From positions 62,001 through 126,000 of the forward strand of contig NZ_QOAZ01000002.1 of the NCBI RefSeq assembly GCF_003574675.1: a stretch of 64,000 bases of DNA, in the 5' to 3' direction. This stretch comes from Azohydromonas sediminis (GTDB lineage: Bacteria; Pseudomonadota; Gammaproteobacteria; Burkholderiales; Burkholderiaceae_C). The position numbers and the translations under genes are program-made. Of the stretch, positions 1-10,550 are shown in pieces. Positions within the stretch are counted from its first letter, which is position 1. The number at the start of each line of letters is the position of its first letter. The notes below the pieces were generated by a model. It saw nothing but the letters and a program-made list of their open reading frames with translations. It was not told the DNA's origin and made no database searches.

Positions 1-108
1 GAGACAAGCAGCAAGGCGGGTCGCAATCCGCCAACCGGTGCAGCCGGGTCGCGGAAGGTTTGACAACCCATCGGAGCCCTGGAAACCGGGGCGAAAGGTG
101 AGCGAGCG

Positions 109-2967
109 ATGATGGAACAATTCAGGGCGAACTCGTACCTGTTCGGCGGCAACGCCCCCTACGTCGAGGAGCTGTACGAGGCGTACCTCGACAACCCCGG
201 CAGCGTGCCCGACAACTGGCGCGCCTATTTCGACAACCTGCAGCACGTGCCGGCGGTCGACGGCAGCGAGGCGCGCGACGTCGCCCACGCCCCCGTCATC
301 GAGTCGTTCGCGCAGCGGGCCAAGGCCAATGCGTTCGCCGTCAAGACGTCGAGCGCCGACCTGGCGATCGCGCGCAAGCAGGTCCACGTCCAGAGCCTGA
401 TCGCCGCGTACCGCTTCCTCGGCAGCCGCTGGGCCGACCTCGACCCGCTCAAGCGCCAGGAGCGCCCGAAGATCCCCGAGCTGGAGCCCGCGTTCTACGA
501 CCTGACCGAGGCCGACATGGACCTCGCGTTCAGCGCGACGAACACGTACTTCACCAAGGCCGAGGAGATGACGCTGCGCGAGATCGTGCAGGCCCTGCGT
601 GACACGTACTGCGGCACCGTCGGTGCCGAGTTCATGCACATCACCGACCCGGCCGAGAAGCGCTGGTGGCAGGAGCGCCTGGAGAGCACCCGCAGCAAGC
701 CCACCTTCACCGCCGACAAGAAGAAGCACATCCTCGAGCGGCTGACGGCCGCCGAGGGCCTCGAGCGCTACCTGCACACCAAGTACGTCGGCCAGAAGCG
801 CTTCTCGCTCGAGGGCGGCGAGAGCTTCATCGCCGCGATGGACGAGCTGGTGCAGCGTGCCGGCGAGCAGGGCGTGCAGGAGATCGTCATCGGCATGGCG
901 CACCGCGGCCGGCTGAACGTGCTCGTCAACACGCTGGGCAAGATGCCCAAGGACCTGTTCGCCGAGTTCGAGCACACCGCGCCCGAGAACCTGCCTGCCG
1001 GCGACGTCAAGTACCACCAGGGCTTTTCGAGCGACGTCTCGACGCCCGGCGGGCCGGTGCACCTGAGCCTGGCGTTCAACCCGTCGCACCTCGAGATCGT
1101 CAACCCGGTCGTCGAGGGCTCGGTGCGTGCGCGCCAGGACCGCCGCGGCGACAAGGAAGGCAAGCTCGTGCTGCCGGTGCTGGTGCACGGCGACGCCGCG
1201 TTCGCCGGCCAGGGCGTCGTGATGGAGACGCTGGCGCTCGCGCAGACGCGCGGCTACTACACCGGCGGCACGGTGCACATCGTCATCAACAACCAGATCG
1301 GCTTCACGACGAGCGACCCGCGCGACAGCCGCTCGACGCTGTACTGTACCGACGTCGTCAAGATGATCGAAGCGCCGGTGCTGCACGTCAACGGCGACGA
1401 CCCGGAGGCGGTGGTGTTCTGCACCCAGCTGGCGATGGACTACCGCCAGCAGTTCAAGAAGGACGTCGTCGTCGACATCGTGTGCTTCCGCAAGCTCGGC
1501 CACAACGAGCAGGACACGCCGAGCCTGACGCAGCCGCTGATGTACAAGAAGATCGCCAAGCATCCGGGCACGCGCAAGCTGTACGGCGACAAGCTCGTGC
1601 TGCAGGGCGTGCTGCCGCCCGACGGGCCCGACGAGATGGCCAAGGCCTACCGCGCCGCGATGGACGCCGGGCGCCACACCGTCGACCCGGTGCTAACCAA
1701 CTTCAAGAGCAAGTACGCGGTCGACTGGACGCCGTTCCTCGGCAAGAAGTGGACCGACGCTGCCGACACCGCGCTGCCGCTCGCCGAGCTCAAGCGCCTG
1801 GCCGAACGCATCACGACGGTGCCGCCCAACTTCAAGCTGCACCCGCTGGTCGAGAAGGTGCTGGCCGACCGTGCCGCGATGGGCCGCGGCGAGATCAACG
1901 TCGACTGGGGCATGGGCGAGCACCTGGCGTTCGCGTCGCTGGTGGCCAGCGGCTACGCGGTGCGGCTGTCGGGCGAGGACTCCGGGCGCGGCACCTTCGT
2001 GCACCGTCACGCCGTGCTGCACGACCAGAACCGCGAGAAGTGGGACGAGGGCACCTACATCCCGCTGCAGAACGTCGCCGAGGGCCAGGCCCAGTTCACC
2101 GTCATCGACTCGATCCTGTCGGAAGAGGCGGTGCTCGGCTTCGAGTACGGCTATGCGTCGGCCGACCCGAACACGCTGACGATCTGGGAAGCACAGTTCG
2201 GCGACTTTGCCAATGGCGCGCAGGTCGTGATCGACCAGTTCATCGCCAGCGGAGAGGTCAAGTGGGGCCGCGCCAACGGACTAGTGCTGATGCTGCCGCA
2301 CGGCTACGAAGGTCAAGGCCCCGAGCACAGCTCGGCGCGCCTCGAGCGCTTCATGCAGCTGGCCGCGGACAACAACATCCAGATCTGCCAGCCGACGACG
2401 GCGTCTCAGATCTTCCACCTGCTGCGCCGGCAGATGGTGCGCCAGTTCCGCAAGCCGCTGATCATCTTCACGCCCAAGTCGCTGCTGCGCGCGAAGGACG
2501 CGACCTCGCCGCTGTCGGAGTTCGCGAAGGGCGAGTTCCGCACCGTGATGCCCGAGGTCGACGCCGACATCGTGGCGGCCAAGGTCAAGCGCGTGATCGT
2601 CTGCTCGGGCAAGGTGTACTTCGACCTCGCGCGCAAGCGCGCCGAGAAGAGCGCCGACGACGTCGCGATCCTGCGCGTCGCGCAGCTGTACCCGTTCCCG
2701 CACAAGGCGTTCGCGACCGAGATGAAGAAGTATCCGAACGCCACCGAAGTCATCTGGTGCCAGGACGAGCCGCAGAACCAGGGCGCGTGGTTCTTCGTGC
2801 AGCACTACATCCACGAGAACATGCTCGACGGCCAGAAGCTCGGCTACGCCGGGCGGCCCGCGTCGGCGTCGCCGGCGGTGGGCTATGCACACCTGCACCA
2901 GGAGCAGCAGAAGGCACTGCTCGACCAGGCCTTCGGCAAGATCAAGGGCTTCGTGCTGACGAAGTAA
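109..2967 (+). CDS. sucA: 2-oxoglutarate dehydrogenase E1 component
   Basis: Thiamine-diphosphate-dependent E1 subunit that decarboxylates 2-oxoglutarate and passes the succinyl group to the lipoyl arm of E2 in the TCA cycle. The 952-residue length fits the family (about 930-960). Visible landmarks are the N-terminal E2-contact segment ending near FDNLQ, the HRGRLNV substrate/TPP motif at about residues 264-270, GDAAFAGQG near 361 and the TPP/Mg motif NNQIGFTTSDPRDSR from about 394. Two adjacent ATG codons (109 and 112) could both start translation; AAAGG at 94-98 sits at a workable distance. It is followed by sucB and, after a small inserted gene, lpd, so it is the first gene of the complex's cluster in this window. 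Identification is secure. Confidence 0.97.
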   Translation: MMEQFRANSYLFGGNAPYVEELYEAYLDNPGSVPDNWRAYFDNLQHVPAVDGSEARDVAHAPVIESFAQRAKANAFAVKTSSADLAIARKQVHVQSLIAAYRFLGSRWADLDPLKRQERPKIPELEPAFYDLTEADMDLAFSATNTYFTKAEEMTLREIVQALRDTYCGTVGAEFMHITDPAEKRWWQERLESTRSKPTFTADKKKHILERLTAAEGLERYLHTKYVGQKRFSLEGGESFIAAMDELVQRAGEQGVQEIVIGMAHRGRLNVLVNTLGKMPKDLFAEFEHTAPENLPAGDVKYHQGFSSDVSTPGGPVHLSLAFNPSHLEIVNPVVEGSVRARQDRRGDKEGKLVLPVLVHGDAAFAGQGVVMETLALAQTRGYYTGGTVHIVINNQIGFTTSDPRDSRSTLYCTDVVKMIEAPVLHVNGDDPEAVVFCTQLAMDYRQQFKKDVVVDIVCFRKLGHNEQDTPSLTQPLMYKKIAKHPGTRKLYGDKLVLQGVLPPDGPDEMAKAYRAAMDAGRHTVDPVLTNFKSKYAVDWTPFLGKKWTDAADTALPLAELKRLAERITTVPPNFKLHPLVEKVLADRAAMGRGEINVDWGMGEHLAFASLVASGYAVRLSGEDSGRGTFVHRHAVLHDQNREKWDEGTYIPLQNVAEGQAQFTVIDSILSEEAVLGFEYGYASADPNTLTIWEAQFGDFANGAQVVIDQFIASGEVKWGRANGLVLMLPHGYEGQGPEHSSARLERFMQLAADNNIQICQPTTASQIFHLLRRQMVRQFRKPLIIFTPKSLLRAKDATSPLSEFAKGEFRTVMPEVDADIVAAKVKRVIVCSGKVYFDLARKRAEKSADDVAILRVAQLYPFPHKAFATEMKKYPNATEVIWCQDEPQNQGAWFFVQHYIHENMLDGQKLGYAGRPASASPAVGYAHLHQEQQKALLDQAFGKIKGFVLTK

Positions 2968-2978
2968 GACCACCCCCG

Positions 2979-3079
2979 AAGCGCCTTCGGCGCTCCCCCG
3001 GGTCACGAAGGGGACCTTCGGGTCTTGGGGGGCGCCGCCGGCGGACCGGCCCGGCCGGATCGGCGGCGGCCGCTTGACG
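2979..3079. repeat. Intergenic hairpin plus dispersed repeat, copy A
   Basis: The 140-base sucA-sucB gap starts with a small hairpin (AGCGCC, TTC loop, GGCGCT at about 2979-2993). It ends with a 50-base block at 3030-3079 that matches 8452-8501 at 43 of 50 positions by hand alignment. Both copies follow a hairpin-bearing, C-rich stretch. It looks like a genome-typical intergenic repeat of GC-rich Burkholderiales rather than a gene. There is no T-tract, so termination before sucB is not implied. Confidence 0.5.
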
Positions 3080-3107
3080 GGCGCGCGTCATACCCAGAAA
3101 GACCAAC

Positions 3108-4382
<1,275 letters not shown>

Positions 4383-4410
4383 TCGTCACGCCCCGCGTCC
4401 GACGCCCCGC

Positions 4411-4734
4411 ATGAGCCTCGCCGACGAACTCGCCAAGCTCGAGCAGCTGCACGCCAGCGGCGCGCTCAGCGACGACGAGTTCGCGCGCGCGAAGGCGCGC
4501 CTGCTCGACGCGCCCCCGTCGCCGCCACCACCGCCGCCCGCAGTGCAGGCCTTCAATGCGCTGCGCCGCAACCGCACCGACAAGTGGCTCGGCGGCGTGT
4601 GCGGCGGGCTGGCGATCGCCACCGGCGTCGATTCGTGGATCTGGCGCCTGCTGTTCGCGCTGCTGGCGATGGCCGGCGGCGCCGGCGTCGTCCTCTACCT
4701 GCTGCTGTGGATCTTCGTGCCCCCCGAGGCCTGA
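4411..4734 (+). CDS. Small SHOCT/PspC-domain membrane protein
   Basis: This 107-residue protein has an N-terminal SHOCT-like segment (about residues 3-33, ELAKLEQLHASGALSDDEF) of the kind found in short oligomerisation modules. A run of six prolines follows, then a PspC-type domain (about 55-105) with the RxxxDKWLGGVCGGLA signature, a re-entrant hydrophobic stretch and a C-terminal transmembrane helix ending LLLWIFVP. PspC proteins act in the phage-shock membrane-stress response, but no other psp gene is nearby. It lies 28 bases after sucB and 21 bases before lpd in the same direction, so it is probably cotranscribed. Its role beside a soluble dehydrogenase complex is unknown. Confidence 0.85.
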   Translation: MSLADELAKLEQLHASGALSDDEFARAKARLLDAPPSPPPPPPAVQAFNALRRNRTDKWLGGVCGGLAIATGVDSWIWRLLFALLAMAGGAGVVLYLLLWIFVPPEA

Positions 4735-4755
4735 TCCACCCACTCCTGACCACCC

Positions 4756-6183
4756 ATGTCCAAGACCTTCGACGTCATCGTGATCGGCGGCGGCCCCGGC
4801 GGCTACATCGCCGCGATCCGCGCCGCCCAGCTCGGCTTCAACACGGCCTGCATCGACGAGTGGAAGAACGCCACCGGCGGCCCGGCCCCCGGCGGCACCT
4901 GCACCAACGTCGGCTGCATCCCGAGCAAGGCGCTGCTGCAAAGCAGCGAGTACTTCGAGCACGCCGGCCACCATTTCGCCGCGCACGGCATCGGCCTGGA
5001 CAACCTGCGCATCGACGTCGCGAAGATGCTCGCGCGCAAGGACACCGTCGTGAAGCAGAACAACGACGGCATCCTGTACCTGTTCAAGAAGAACAAGGTC
5101 AGCTTCTTCCACGGCCGCGGCTCGTTCGTGAAGGCCGTCGACGGCGGCTGGGAGATCCAGGTCCGCGGCGCGCAGGACGAGACGCTGGTGGGCAAGCAGG
5201 TGATCGTCGCCACCGGTTCGAACCCGCGGGCACTGCCGGGCGTCGCGTTCGACGAGGAGCGCATCCTCAGCAACGACGGCGCGCTGCGCATCCCGGCGGT
5301 GCCGAAGACGCTGGGCCTGATCGGCTCGGGCGTGATCGGGCTCGAGATGGGCTCGGTGTGGCGCCGCCTCGGCGCGCAGGTGACGGTGCTCGAAGCGCTG
5401 CCGACCTTCCTCGGTGCCGTCGACGAGCAGATCGCGAAGGAGGCGCACAAGGCGTTCACGAAGCAGGGCCTGAAGATCGAGCTCGGTGTCAAGGTCGGCG
5501 AGATCCAGGCGGGCAAGAAGGGCGTTACGGTCGCCTACACCGACGCCAAGGGCGCGGCGCAGACGCTCGAGGTCGAGCGGCTGATCGTCTCGATCGGCCG
5601 CGTGCCGAACACGACGGGCCTCAACGCCGAGGCGGTCGGGCTCCAGCTCGACGAGCGCGGCGCGATCGTCGTCGACGCCGAGTGCCGCACGAACCTGCCC
5701 GGCGTGTGGGCCGTGGGCGACGTCGTGCGCGGTCCGATGCTCGCGCACAAGGCCGAGGAGGAGGGCGCGGCGGTGGCCGAGCGCATCGCCGGCCAGCACC
5801 CCCACGTCGACTTCAACACGATTCCGTGGGTCATCTACACCAGCCCCGAGATCGCGTGGGTCGGCCAGACCGAGCAGCAGCTCAAGGCGGCCGGCCGCGC
5901 CTACAAGGCCGGCACGTTCCCGTTCGCGGCCAACGGGCGCGCACGCGCGCTCGGCGACACGACCGGGATGGTCAAGGTCCTCGCCGACGCCGCCACCGAT
6001 GAGATCCTCGGCGTGCACATCGTCGGCCCGATGGCCAGCGAGCTGATCGCCGAGGCGGTCGTCGCGATGGAGTTCCGCGCCAGCAGCGAAGACATCGCGC
6101 GCATCTGCCATGCGCATCCGTCGCTGTCGGAGGCGACGAAGGAAGCCGCGCTCGCGGTCGACAAGCGCGCGCTGAATTTCTGA
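4756..6183 (+). CDS. lpdA: Dihydrolipoyl dehydrogenase (E3)
   Basis: FAD disulfide oxidoreductase that reoxidises the dihydrolipoyl arm of E2 and reduces NAD+. The 475-residue length is standard. The FAD dinucleotide-binding GGGPGGY lies at about 11-17. The redox-active disulfide is Cys49/Cys54 in [11 protein letters not shown] second Rossmann motif for NAD ([13 protein letters not shown]) is near 195, and the C-terminal His-Glu dyad is His454/Glu459 in HAHPSLSE. It is encoded with E1 and E2, so it most likely serves the 2-oxoglutarate complex, though E3 can be shared with pyruvate dehydrogenase. Confidence 0.96.
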   Translation: MSKTFDVIVIGGGPGGYIAAIRAAQLGFNTACIDEWKNATGGPAPGGTCTNVGCIPSKALLQSSEYFEHAGHHFAAHGIGLDNLRIDVAKMLARKDTVVKQNNDGILYLFKKNKVSFFHGRGSFVKAVDGGWEIQVRGAQDETLVGKQVIVATGSNPRALPGVAFDEERILSNDGALRIPAVPKTLGLIGSGVIGLEMGSVWRRLGAQVTVLEALPTFLGAVDEQIAKEAHKAFTKQGLKIELGVKVGEIQAGKKGVTVAYTDAKGAAQTLEVERLIVSIGRVPNTTGLNAEAVGLQLDERGAIVVDAECRTNLPGVWAVGDVVRGPMLAHKAEEEGAAVAERIAGQHPHVDFNTIPWVIYTSPEIAWVGQTEQQLKAAGRAYKAGTFPFAANGRARALGDTTGMVKVLADAATDEILGVHIVGPMASELIAEAVVAMEFRASSEDIARICHAHPSLSEATKEAALAVDKRALNF

Positions 6184-6196
6184 GCGGCCGCGCGCG

Positions 6197-7294
6197 GTGG
6201 GCGTCCGGCAGGTCTACCTGAACGCGCTGCGCGAGCGCGGGTTCCTGCCCGACCCGGCGCAGCTGCGCGCCGTCGACGCGCTCGAGCGCTGCGAGAACGA
6301 GTGGCTCGCGTACCTGGCGCGCCGGCGCACGGCGCTGCAGCGCATGTTCGTCAAGCCGCCGATCCCGCGCGGTGTGTACATGCACGGCGGCGTCGGGCGC
6401 GGCAAGAGCTTCCTGATGGACTGCTTCTTCCAGTCCGTGCCGCTCAAGCGCAAGACGCGGCTGCACTTCCACGAGTTCATGCGCGAGGTGCACCGCGAGC
6501 TGCAGGAGCTCAAGGGCACCGCCAACCCGCTCGACGAGCTCGGCCGGCGCATCGCGCGCCGCTTCCGGCTGATCTGTTTCGACGAGTTCCACGTCGCCGA
6601 CGTCACCGACGCGATGATCCTGCACCGCCTGCTCAAGGCGCTGTTCGACCAGCGCGTGAGCATCGTGACGACGTCGAACTTCCACCCCGACGCGCTGTAC
6701 CCCCACGGGCTGCACCGCGACCGCATCCTGCCGGCGATCGAGCTGCTGAAGGACAAGCTCGAGGTCGTCGACGTCGACGGCGGCACCGACTACCGCCGCC
6801 GCACGCTCGAACGTCTGCAGACCTACCACACGCCGCTGGGCCCCGAGGCCGACGCGGCGCTCGAGGCCGCGTTCGAGCAGCTCGCCGAGGCGCGCGACGA
6901 AGACCCCGAGCTTCACATCGAGCACCGTGTGCTGCGCGCGCGCCGGCGTGCCGGCGGCGTCGTGTGGTTCGACTTCGCGGCGCTGTGCGGCGGTCCGCGT
7001 TCACAGAACGACTACCTCGAGATCGCCTCGCGCTTCCACACCGTGCTGCTGTCGGGCGTGCCGCAGATGCCGCCGCGGCTGGCCAGCGAGGCACGGCGCT
7101 TCACGTGGCTCGTCGACGTGCTGTACGACCGCCGCGTGCGCCTGATCGTCTCGGCGCAGGTGCCGCCCGAGCAGCTCTACCTCGAGGGACCGCTGGCGCA
7201 TGAGTTCCCGCGCACCGTCTCGCGGCTGCACGAGATGCAGTCGGCCGAGTATCTGGCCCAGGGTCGACGCGAGGTCGACACGCGGCTGACCTGA
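6197..7294 (+). CDS. zapE: Cell division ATPase ZapE (AFG1/LACE1 family)
   Basis: A 365-residue P-loop ATPase of the AFG1 family; E. coli ZapE acts at the constricting FtsZ ring. The Walker A motif GGVGRGKS is at residues 64-71 and Walker B CFDEF at about 127-131. The family-typical HFHEFM and TTSNFHPD segments and the C-terminal YLEGPLAHEFPRTVSRL block are all present. The start is a GTG 13 bases after lpdA; no ATG precedes the conserved region, and the N-terminus from this GTG has the family length. It follows lpd directly, an arrangement common in betaproteobacteria. Confidence 0.92.
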   Translation: MGVRQVYLNALRERGFLPDPAQLRAVDALERCENEWLAYLARRRTALQRMFVKPPIPRGVYMHGGVGRGKSFLMDCFFQSVPLKRKTRLHFHEFMREVHRELQELKGTANPLDELGRRIARRFRLICFDEFHVADVTDAMILHRLLKALFDQRVSIVTTSNFHPDALYPHGLHRDRILPAIELLKDKLEVVDVDGGTDYRRRTLERLQTYHTPLGPEADAALEAAFEQLAEARDEDPELHIEHRVLRARRRAGGVVWFDFAALCGGPRSQNDYLEIASRFHTVLLSGVPQMPPRLASEARRFTWLVDVLYDRRVRLIVSAQVPPEQLYLEGPLAHEFPRTVSRLHEMQSAEYLAQGRREVDTRLT

Positions 7295-7299
7295 GCGCC

Positions 7300-7324
7300 G
7301 CCGGCGCGCGCTCAGCGCGCCGGC
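7300..7324. terminator. Shared hairpin between convergent zapE and PP2C gene
   Basis: A perfect 10-bp inverted repeat (GCCGGCGCGC / GCGCGCCGGC) with a 5-base loop lies between the convergent genes and overlaps the stop codon of the minus-strand gene. It is placed where a bidirectional terminator would be. Neither side has a T-run, so intrinsic termination is uncertain. Confidence 0.4.
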
Positions 7325-8103
7325 GCGGGCTTGGGCCGGTCCAGGGCCTCGACCTTGATCATCGCCAGCGACAGGTTGTCGCCGGCGCCGCGCGCGCGCT
7401 GGCGCGCCTTCTCGACCAGCAGCTCGCTCGCCTCGCGCGGCGGCAGCGAGTGCACGACGTCGCCGAACTCGGCGGGCGTGAAGTAATGCCACAGGCCGTC
7501 GCTGCAGGCCAACAGCGTGTCGCCGATCGCCAGCTGGTCGATGCGCGCCAGCGTGATCGGCGGCTCCTGCTGCGTGCCCAGGCAGCCGGTCAGCAGGTTC
7601 GACTGCGGGTGCGTGTTGGCTTCCTCCTCGCTGAGCGTGCCCTCGTCGAGCAGGCGCTGCACGTAGGAGTGGTCGCTGGTGCGGCCGATCATCGCCGCGC
7701 CGCGGAAGTGGTACACGCGCGAGTCGCCGGCGTGGACGACGTCGCAGCGCAGCCCCGGCGTGATCAGGAACGCGGCGACGGTGCTGTGCGGCTCCTCCTC
7801 GGCGGTGATCGCGGTGAGCTTGATCATCAGGTGCGCCTCGAGCACGAGCTGGCGCAGCAGCTCGGCCGGGTCGTCGTCCTTGGGCGTGAAGCGCTCGAAC
7901 AGCTGGCGTGCCGTCAGGATGACCTGGTCGGCCGCCTTGCGTCCGCCGCTCTTGCCGCCCATGCCGTCGGCCACGATGGCCAGCGTGCAACCGGGGACCT
8001 TGTCGTGCACGAGGATCTGCACCTGGTCCTGCTGGTACAGGCGGTCTCCGCGGTGCAGCGCGGTGGCCGCCGAGAGGCGGTAAGCAGAGGGCGCTTTCGA
8101 CAT
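7312..8103 (-). CDS. PP2C-family Ser/Thr protein phosphatase
   Basis: A 263-residue soluble protein phosphatase of the Stp1/PppA type, which removes phosphate from Ser/Thr residues using two metal ions. PP2C landmarks are visible: the RGDRLYQQD segment with Asp26, ADGMGGKSGG with metal ligand Asp46, HAGDSRVYHFR, and ACSDGLW near the C-terminal third. The reading frame stays open far upstream, but conservation begins at the ATG at 8103 (MSKAPSAY), so that start is chosen. No partner kinase gene is adjacent, and its substrates cannot be predicted. Confidence 0.85.
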   Translation of the reverse strand: MSKAPSAYRLSAATALHRGDRLYQQDQVQILVHDKVPGCTLAIVADGMGGKSGGRKAADQVILTARQLFERFTPKDDDPAELLRQLVLEAHLMIKLTAITAEEEPHSTVAAFLITPGLRCDVVHAGDSRVYHFRGAAMIGRTSDHSYVQRLLDEGTLSEEEANTHPQSNLLTGCLGTQQEPPITLARIDQLAIGDTLLACSDGLWHYFTPAEFGDVVHSLPPREASELLVEKARQRARGAGDNLSLAMIKVEALDRPKPAPAR

Positions 8104-8112
8104 GGCGCGCCG

Positions 8113-8118
8113 ACTATA
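8113..8118 (-). promoter_or_regulatory. Candidate -10 box of the PP2C phosphatase gene
   Basis: TATAGT on the minus strand ends 9 bases before the ATG at 8103. This would give a leader of only a few bases or a nearly leaderless mRNA. No convincing -35 box is present. Confidence 0.3.
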
Positions 8119-8141
8119 CGGCAGCGCCTGCGTGCGAAAGC

Positions 8142-8147
8142 TACACT
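8142..8147 (+). promoter_or_regulatory. Candidate -10 box of the YdcH-like gene
   Basis: TACACT, 15 bases before the ATG at 8163, lies in the 59-base divergent gap. The predicted leader is very short and no clear -35 box is visible. Confidence 0.3.
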
Positions 8148-8162
8148 GCGCGGCGCTTCGTG

Positions 8163-8369
8163 ATGAACGACGAGAACCTGCATTCGCCCCAGCGCCGGCT
8201 GATCGAGCTGCGCATCGAGCATGCCGACCTCGACGACCTGATCGACCGCGCGGCGCTGGACCGGCCGGGCGACGACCTGGCGTTGCGGCGGCTGAAGAAG
8301 CGGCGTCTGCTGCTGCGCGACCAGATCGCGCGGCTCGAGGCGCAGCTCGAGCCGCCCGAGCCGGCGTGA
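8163..8369 (+). CDS. YdcH/DUF465-family small protein
   Basis: This 68-residue, highly charged and probably fully helical protein has the DUF465 pattern: an N-terminal HLxL-like segment (HSPQRRLIELRIEHADLDDLI) and a C-terminal LKKRRLLLRDQIARLE helix. Family members are small cytosolic proteins of uncertain function. The ATG at 8163 is preceded by an in-frame GTG at 8160, so one extra residue is possible. It is divergent from the phosphatase gene and upstream of the helicase gene. Confidence 0.75.
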   Translation: MNDENLHSPQRRLIELRIEHADLDDLIDRAALDRPGDDLALRRLKKRRLLLRDQIARLEAQLEPPEPA

Positions 8370-8371
8370 AC

Positions 8372-8501
8372 GGGCTCCCCCCCGCAGCGGCTGCAGCCTG
8401 CCGGCTGGCATGCCGGCAGGCTTTCGCACGTCGCCGCTCGGCCCCCGGGCGGGGCGCCGCCAGCGAACCGGCCGAGCCGCATCCGCGGCGGCCGCTCGAC
8501 G
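8372..8501. repeat. Intergenic hairpin plus dispersed repeat, copy B
   Basis: The 181-base gap before the helicase gene contains a 9-bp stem hairpin (CCTGCCGGC / GCCGGCAGG at about 8397-8420) and, at 8452-8501, the second copy of the 50-base block seen at 3030-3079 (43/50 identical). No coding potential is apparent. Confidence 0.5.
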
Positions 8502-8550
8502 CGATCGCGTGGCGCTCGGGTTCTCGACTGCGCCGGGGTCGTGCGGCCTG

Positions 8551-10536
8551 ATGTCGGTGCACGGGGACACGGTCACCGACGAACTGGAGCCAGCGGTCGA
8601 AGCGGCGTTCGCTGCCGGCGGGCCGCTGGCGCGCGCCGACGCCGGCTACGTCGAGCGCGAGGTGCAGCAGGTCTTCGCGCGCGCCGTCGCACGCGCGATC
8701 GAGACGCGCTCGGCGCTCGTCGTCGAGGCCGGCACCGGCGTCGGCAAGACGTTCGCGTACCTCGTGCCGCTGCTGCTGTCGGGGCGGCGCGCGCTCGTCA
8801 GCACGGCCACCAAGAGTCTGCAGGACCAGCTGTACCTGCGCGACTTGCCGCGGCTCGCGCAGGCGCTGCACGTGCCGGTGCGGCTGGCGCTGCTCAAGGG
8901 CCGCGCGAGCTACCTGTGCCTGCACCGGCTGCAGCAGGCGCGGCAGTCGGCGCAGCTGCCCGACCGCCTCGCGGTGCGCGCGCTGGCGCGCGTCGAGCAG
9001 TGGGCGACGACGACGCGCAGCGGCGACCTGGCCGAACTCACCGGGCTCGACGAGCGCTCGCCGGTCATTCCGCTCGTCACGTCGACACGCGACAACTGCC
9101 TGGGCAGCGACTGCCCGCAGTGGCGCGACTGCCACGTGATGGCCGCGCGCCGCGACGCGATGGCCGCCGACATCGTCGTCGTCAACCACCACCTGTTTTT
9201 CGCCGACCTCGCGCTGCGCGACAGCGGCGTCGCCGAGCTGCTGCCCACCGTCGACGCCGCCGTCTTCGACGAGGCGCACCAGCTCGTCGAGGCCGGCGTG
9301 CAGTTCCTCGGCACGACGCTGGCCAGCGCCGCGGTGGTCGACTTCGCGCGCGACCTGCTCGCCGCCGGGCTGCAGTGGGCGCGCGGGCTGCAGCCGTGGT
9401 CCGACCTCGCGGCCGCCTGCGACCGTGCCGCGCGCGAGCTGCGGCTGTCGGCCGGCGGGGCCGTGCGCGGATCTGCGAGGCGGCCTTGGAGCGACGTCGT
9501 CGCCCGGCAGGGTTTCGCAGAGGCGCTGGCCGCGCTCGCGGCGGCCGCCGACGGCGCTGCCGCGGCGCTGGACACGGTGAGCGAACTGGCCCCCGACTTC
9601 CCGCGCCTGCAGCAGCGCGCGCTCGGCCTGGCGCGGCTGGCGCGCCAGTTCGCCGGCGCCGCCCCCGATGACCGCGTGCGCTGGGTCGACCTGACCTCGC
9701 TGCACGTGCGCCTGGTCGAGTCGGCGCTCGACATCCGCGCGACGATGGCCGCGCAGCGCGCGGCCGCGCCGAAGGCCTGGGTCTTCACGTCGGCCACGCT
9801 CGGCGACGACGAGCGCCTGTCGTGGTTCACCGGTCCCGCGGGCCTCGACGACGCGACGACGCTCAAGCTCGGCAGCCCGTTCGACTACGCGGCGCACGCG
9901 CGGCTGTGGGTGCCGCCGCGGCTGCCCCGGCCCGGCGACGCCGCACACGCGCCGGCGGTCGCCGAGATCGCGCGCCGCTGTGCGCAGGTGCTCGGCGGGC
10001 GCACCTTCGTGCTGACGACGACGCTGCGCGCGCTCGACGTGGTGGCGCAGGCGCTGCGCGAACACCTCGCCGACAGCGGGCTCGACGTGCTCGTGCAGGG
10101 CGACGAGCCCAAGCGCGCGCTGCTGCAGCGCTTCGTCGCGCGGCCGCAGGCCGTGCTCGCCGGCTCGCAGAGCTTCTGGGAAGGCATCGACGTGCCGGGC
10201 GACGCGCTGCAGTGCGTCGTGATCGACAAACTGCCGTTCCCGCCGCCGAACGACCCGCTCGTCGAGGCACGTGTGCGGCAGATCGAGCGTGCCGGGCGCT
10301 CGGCGTTCAACGAGTACTTCGTCGCCGAGGCCGCGGTGTCGCTGAAGCAGGGCGCCGGGCGGCTGATCCGCACCGAGACCGACCGCGGCCTGCTCGTCGT
10401 GTGCGACCCGCGGCTGACGCAGATGGGCTATGGCGCGCGGCTGCGCGCTGCGCTGCCGCCGATGCCGCTGCTGCGCGACGAGGCGCAGGCGATGGACTGG
10501 CTGAGGCAGCTGGCGGCCGAACGAGACGGCGGCTGA
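8551..10536 (+). CDS. DinG/YoaA-type Fe-S ATP-dependent DNA helicase
   Basis: A 661-residue superfamily 2, XPD-like 5'-3' helicase used in DNA repair. Walker A GTGVGKT is at residues 61-67. Four Fe-S cluster cysteines are visible at 123, 183, 188 and 194 in the CLGSDCPQWRDC region. The DEAH box is at 240-243 and NHHLFFADLAL precedes it. C-terminal motifs V-VI include GSQSFWEGIDVPG and QGAGRLIRTETDRG. There is no exonuclease domain. The length and lack of N-terminal extension suit YoaA-like members better than E. coli DinG. The ATG at 8551 is chosen because the sequence upstream is the intergenic repeat. Confidence 0.9.
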   Translation: MSVHGDTVTDELEPAVEAAFAAGGPLARADAGYVEREVQQVFARAVARAIETRSALVVEAGTGVGKTFAYLVPLLLSGRRALVSTATKSLQDQLYLRDLPRLAQALHVPVRLALLKGRASYLCLHRLQQARQSAQLPDRLAVRALARVEQWATTTRSGDLAELTGLDERSPVIPLVTSTRDNCLGSDCPQWRDCHVMAARRDAMAADIVVVNHHLFFADLALRDSGVAELLPTVDAAVFDEAHQLVEAGVQFLGTTLASAAVVDFARDLLAAGLQWARGLQPWSDLAAACDRAARELRLSAGGAVRGSARRPWSDVVARQGFAEALAALAAAADGAAAALDTVSELAPDFPRLQQRALGLARLARQFAGAAPDDRVRWVDLTSLHVRLVESALDIRATMAAQRAAAPKAWVFTSATLGDDERLSWFTGPAGLDDATTLKLGSPFDYAAHARLWVPPRLPRPGDAAHAPAVAEIARRCAQVLGGRTFVLTTTLRALDVVAQALREHLADSGLDVLVQGDEPKRALLQRFVARPQAVLAGSQSFWEGIDVPGDALQCVVIDKLPFPPPNDPLVEARVRQIERAGRSAFNEYFVAEAAVSLKQGAGRLIRTETDRGLLVVCDPRLTQMGYGARLRAALPPMPLLRDEAQAMDWLRQLAAERDGG

Positions 10537-10550
10537 CGCGCGGGCTCAGC

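Noticed and set aside
7312-10065. PP2C phosphatase as a 917-residue fusion with a large N-terminal domain.
   Set aside because: The extra part is antisense to the helicase gene and the intergenic repeat; conserved sequence begins at the ATG at 8103.
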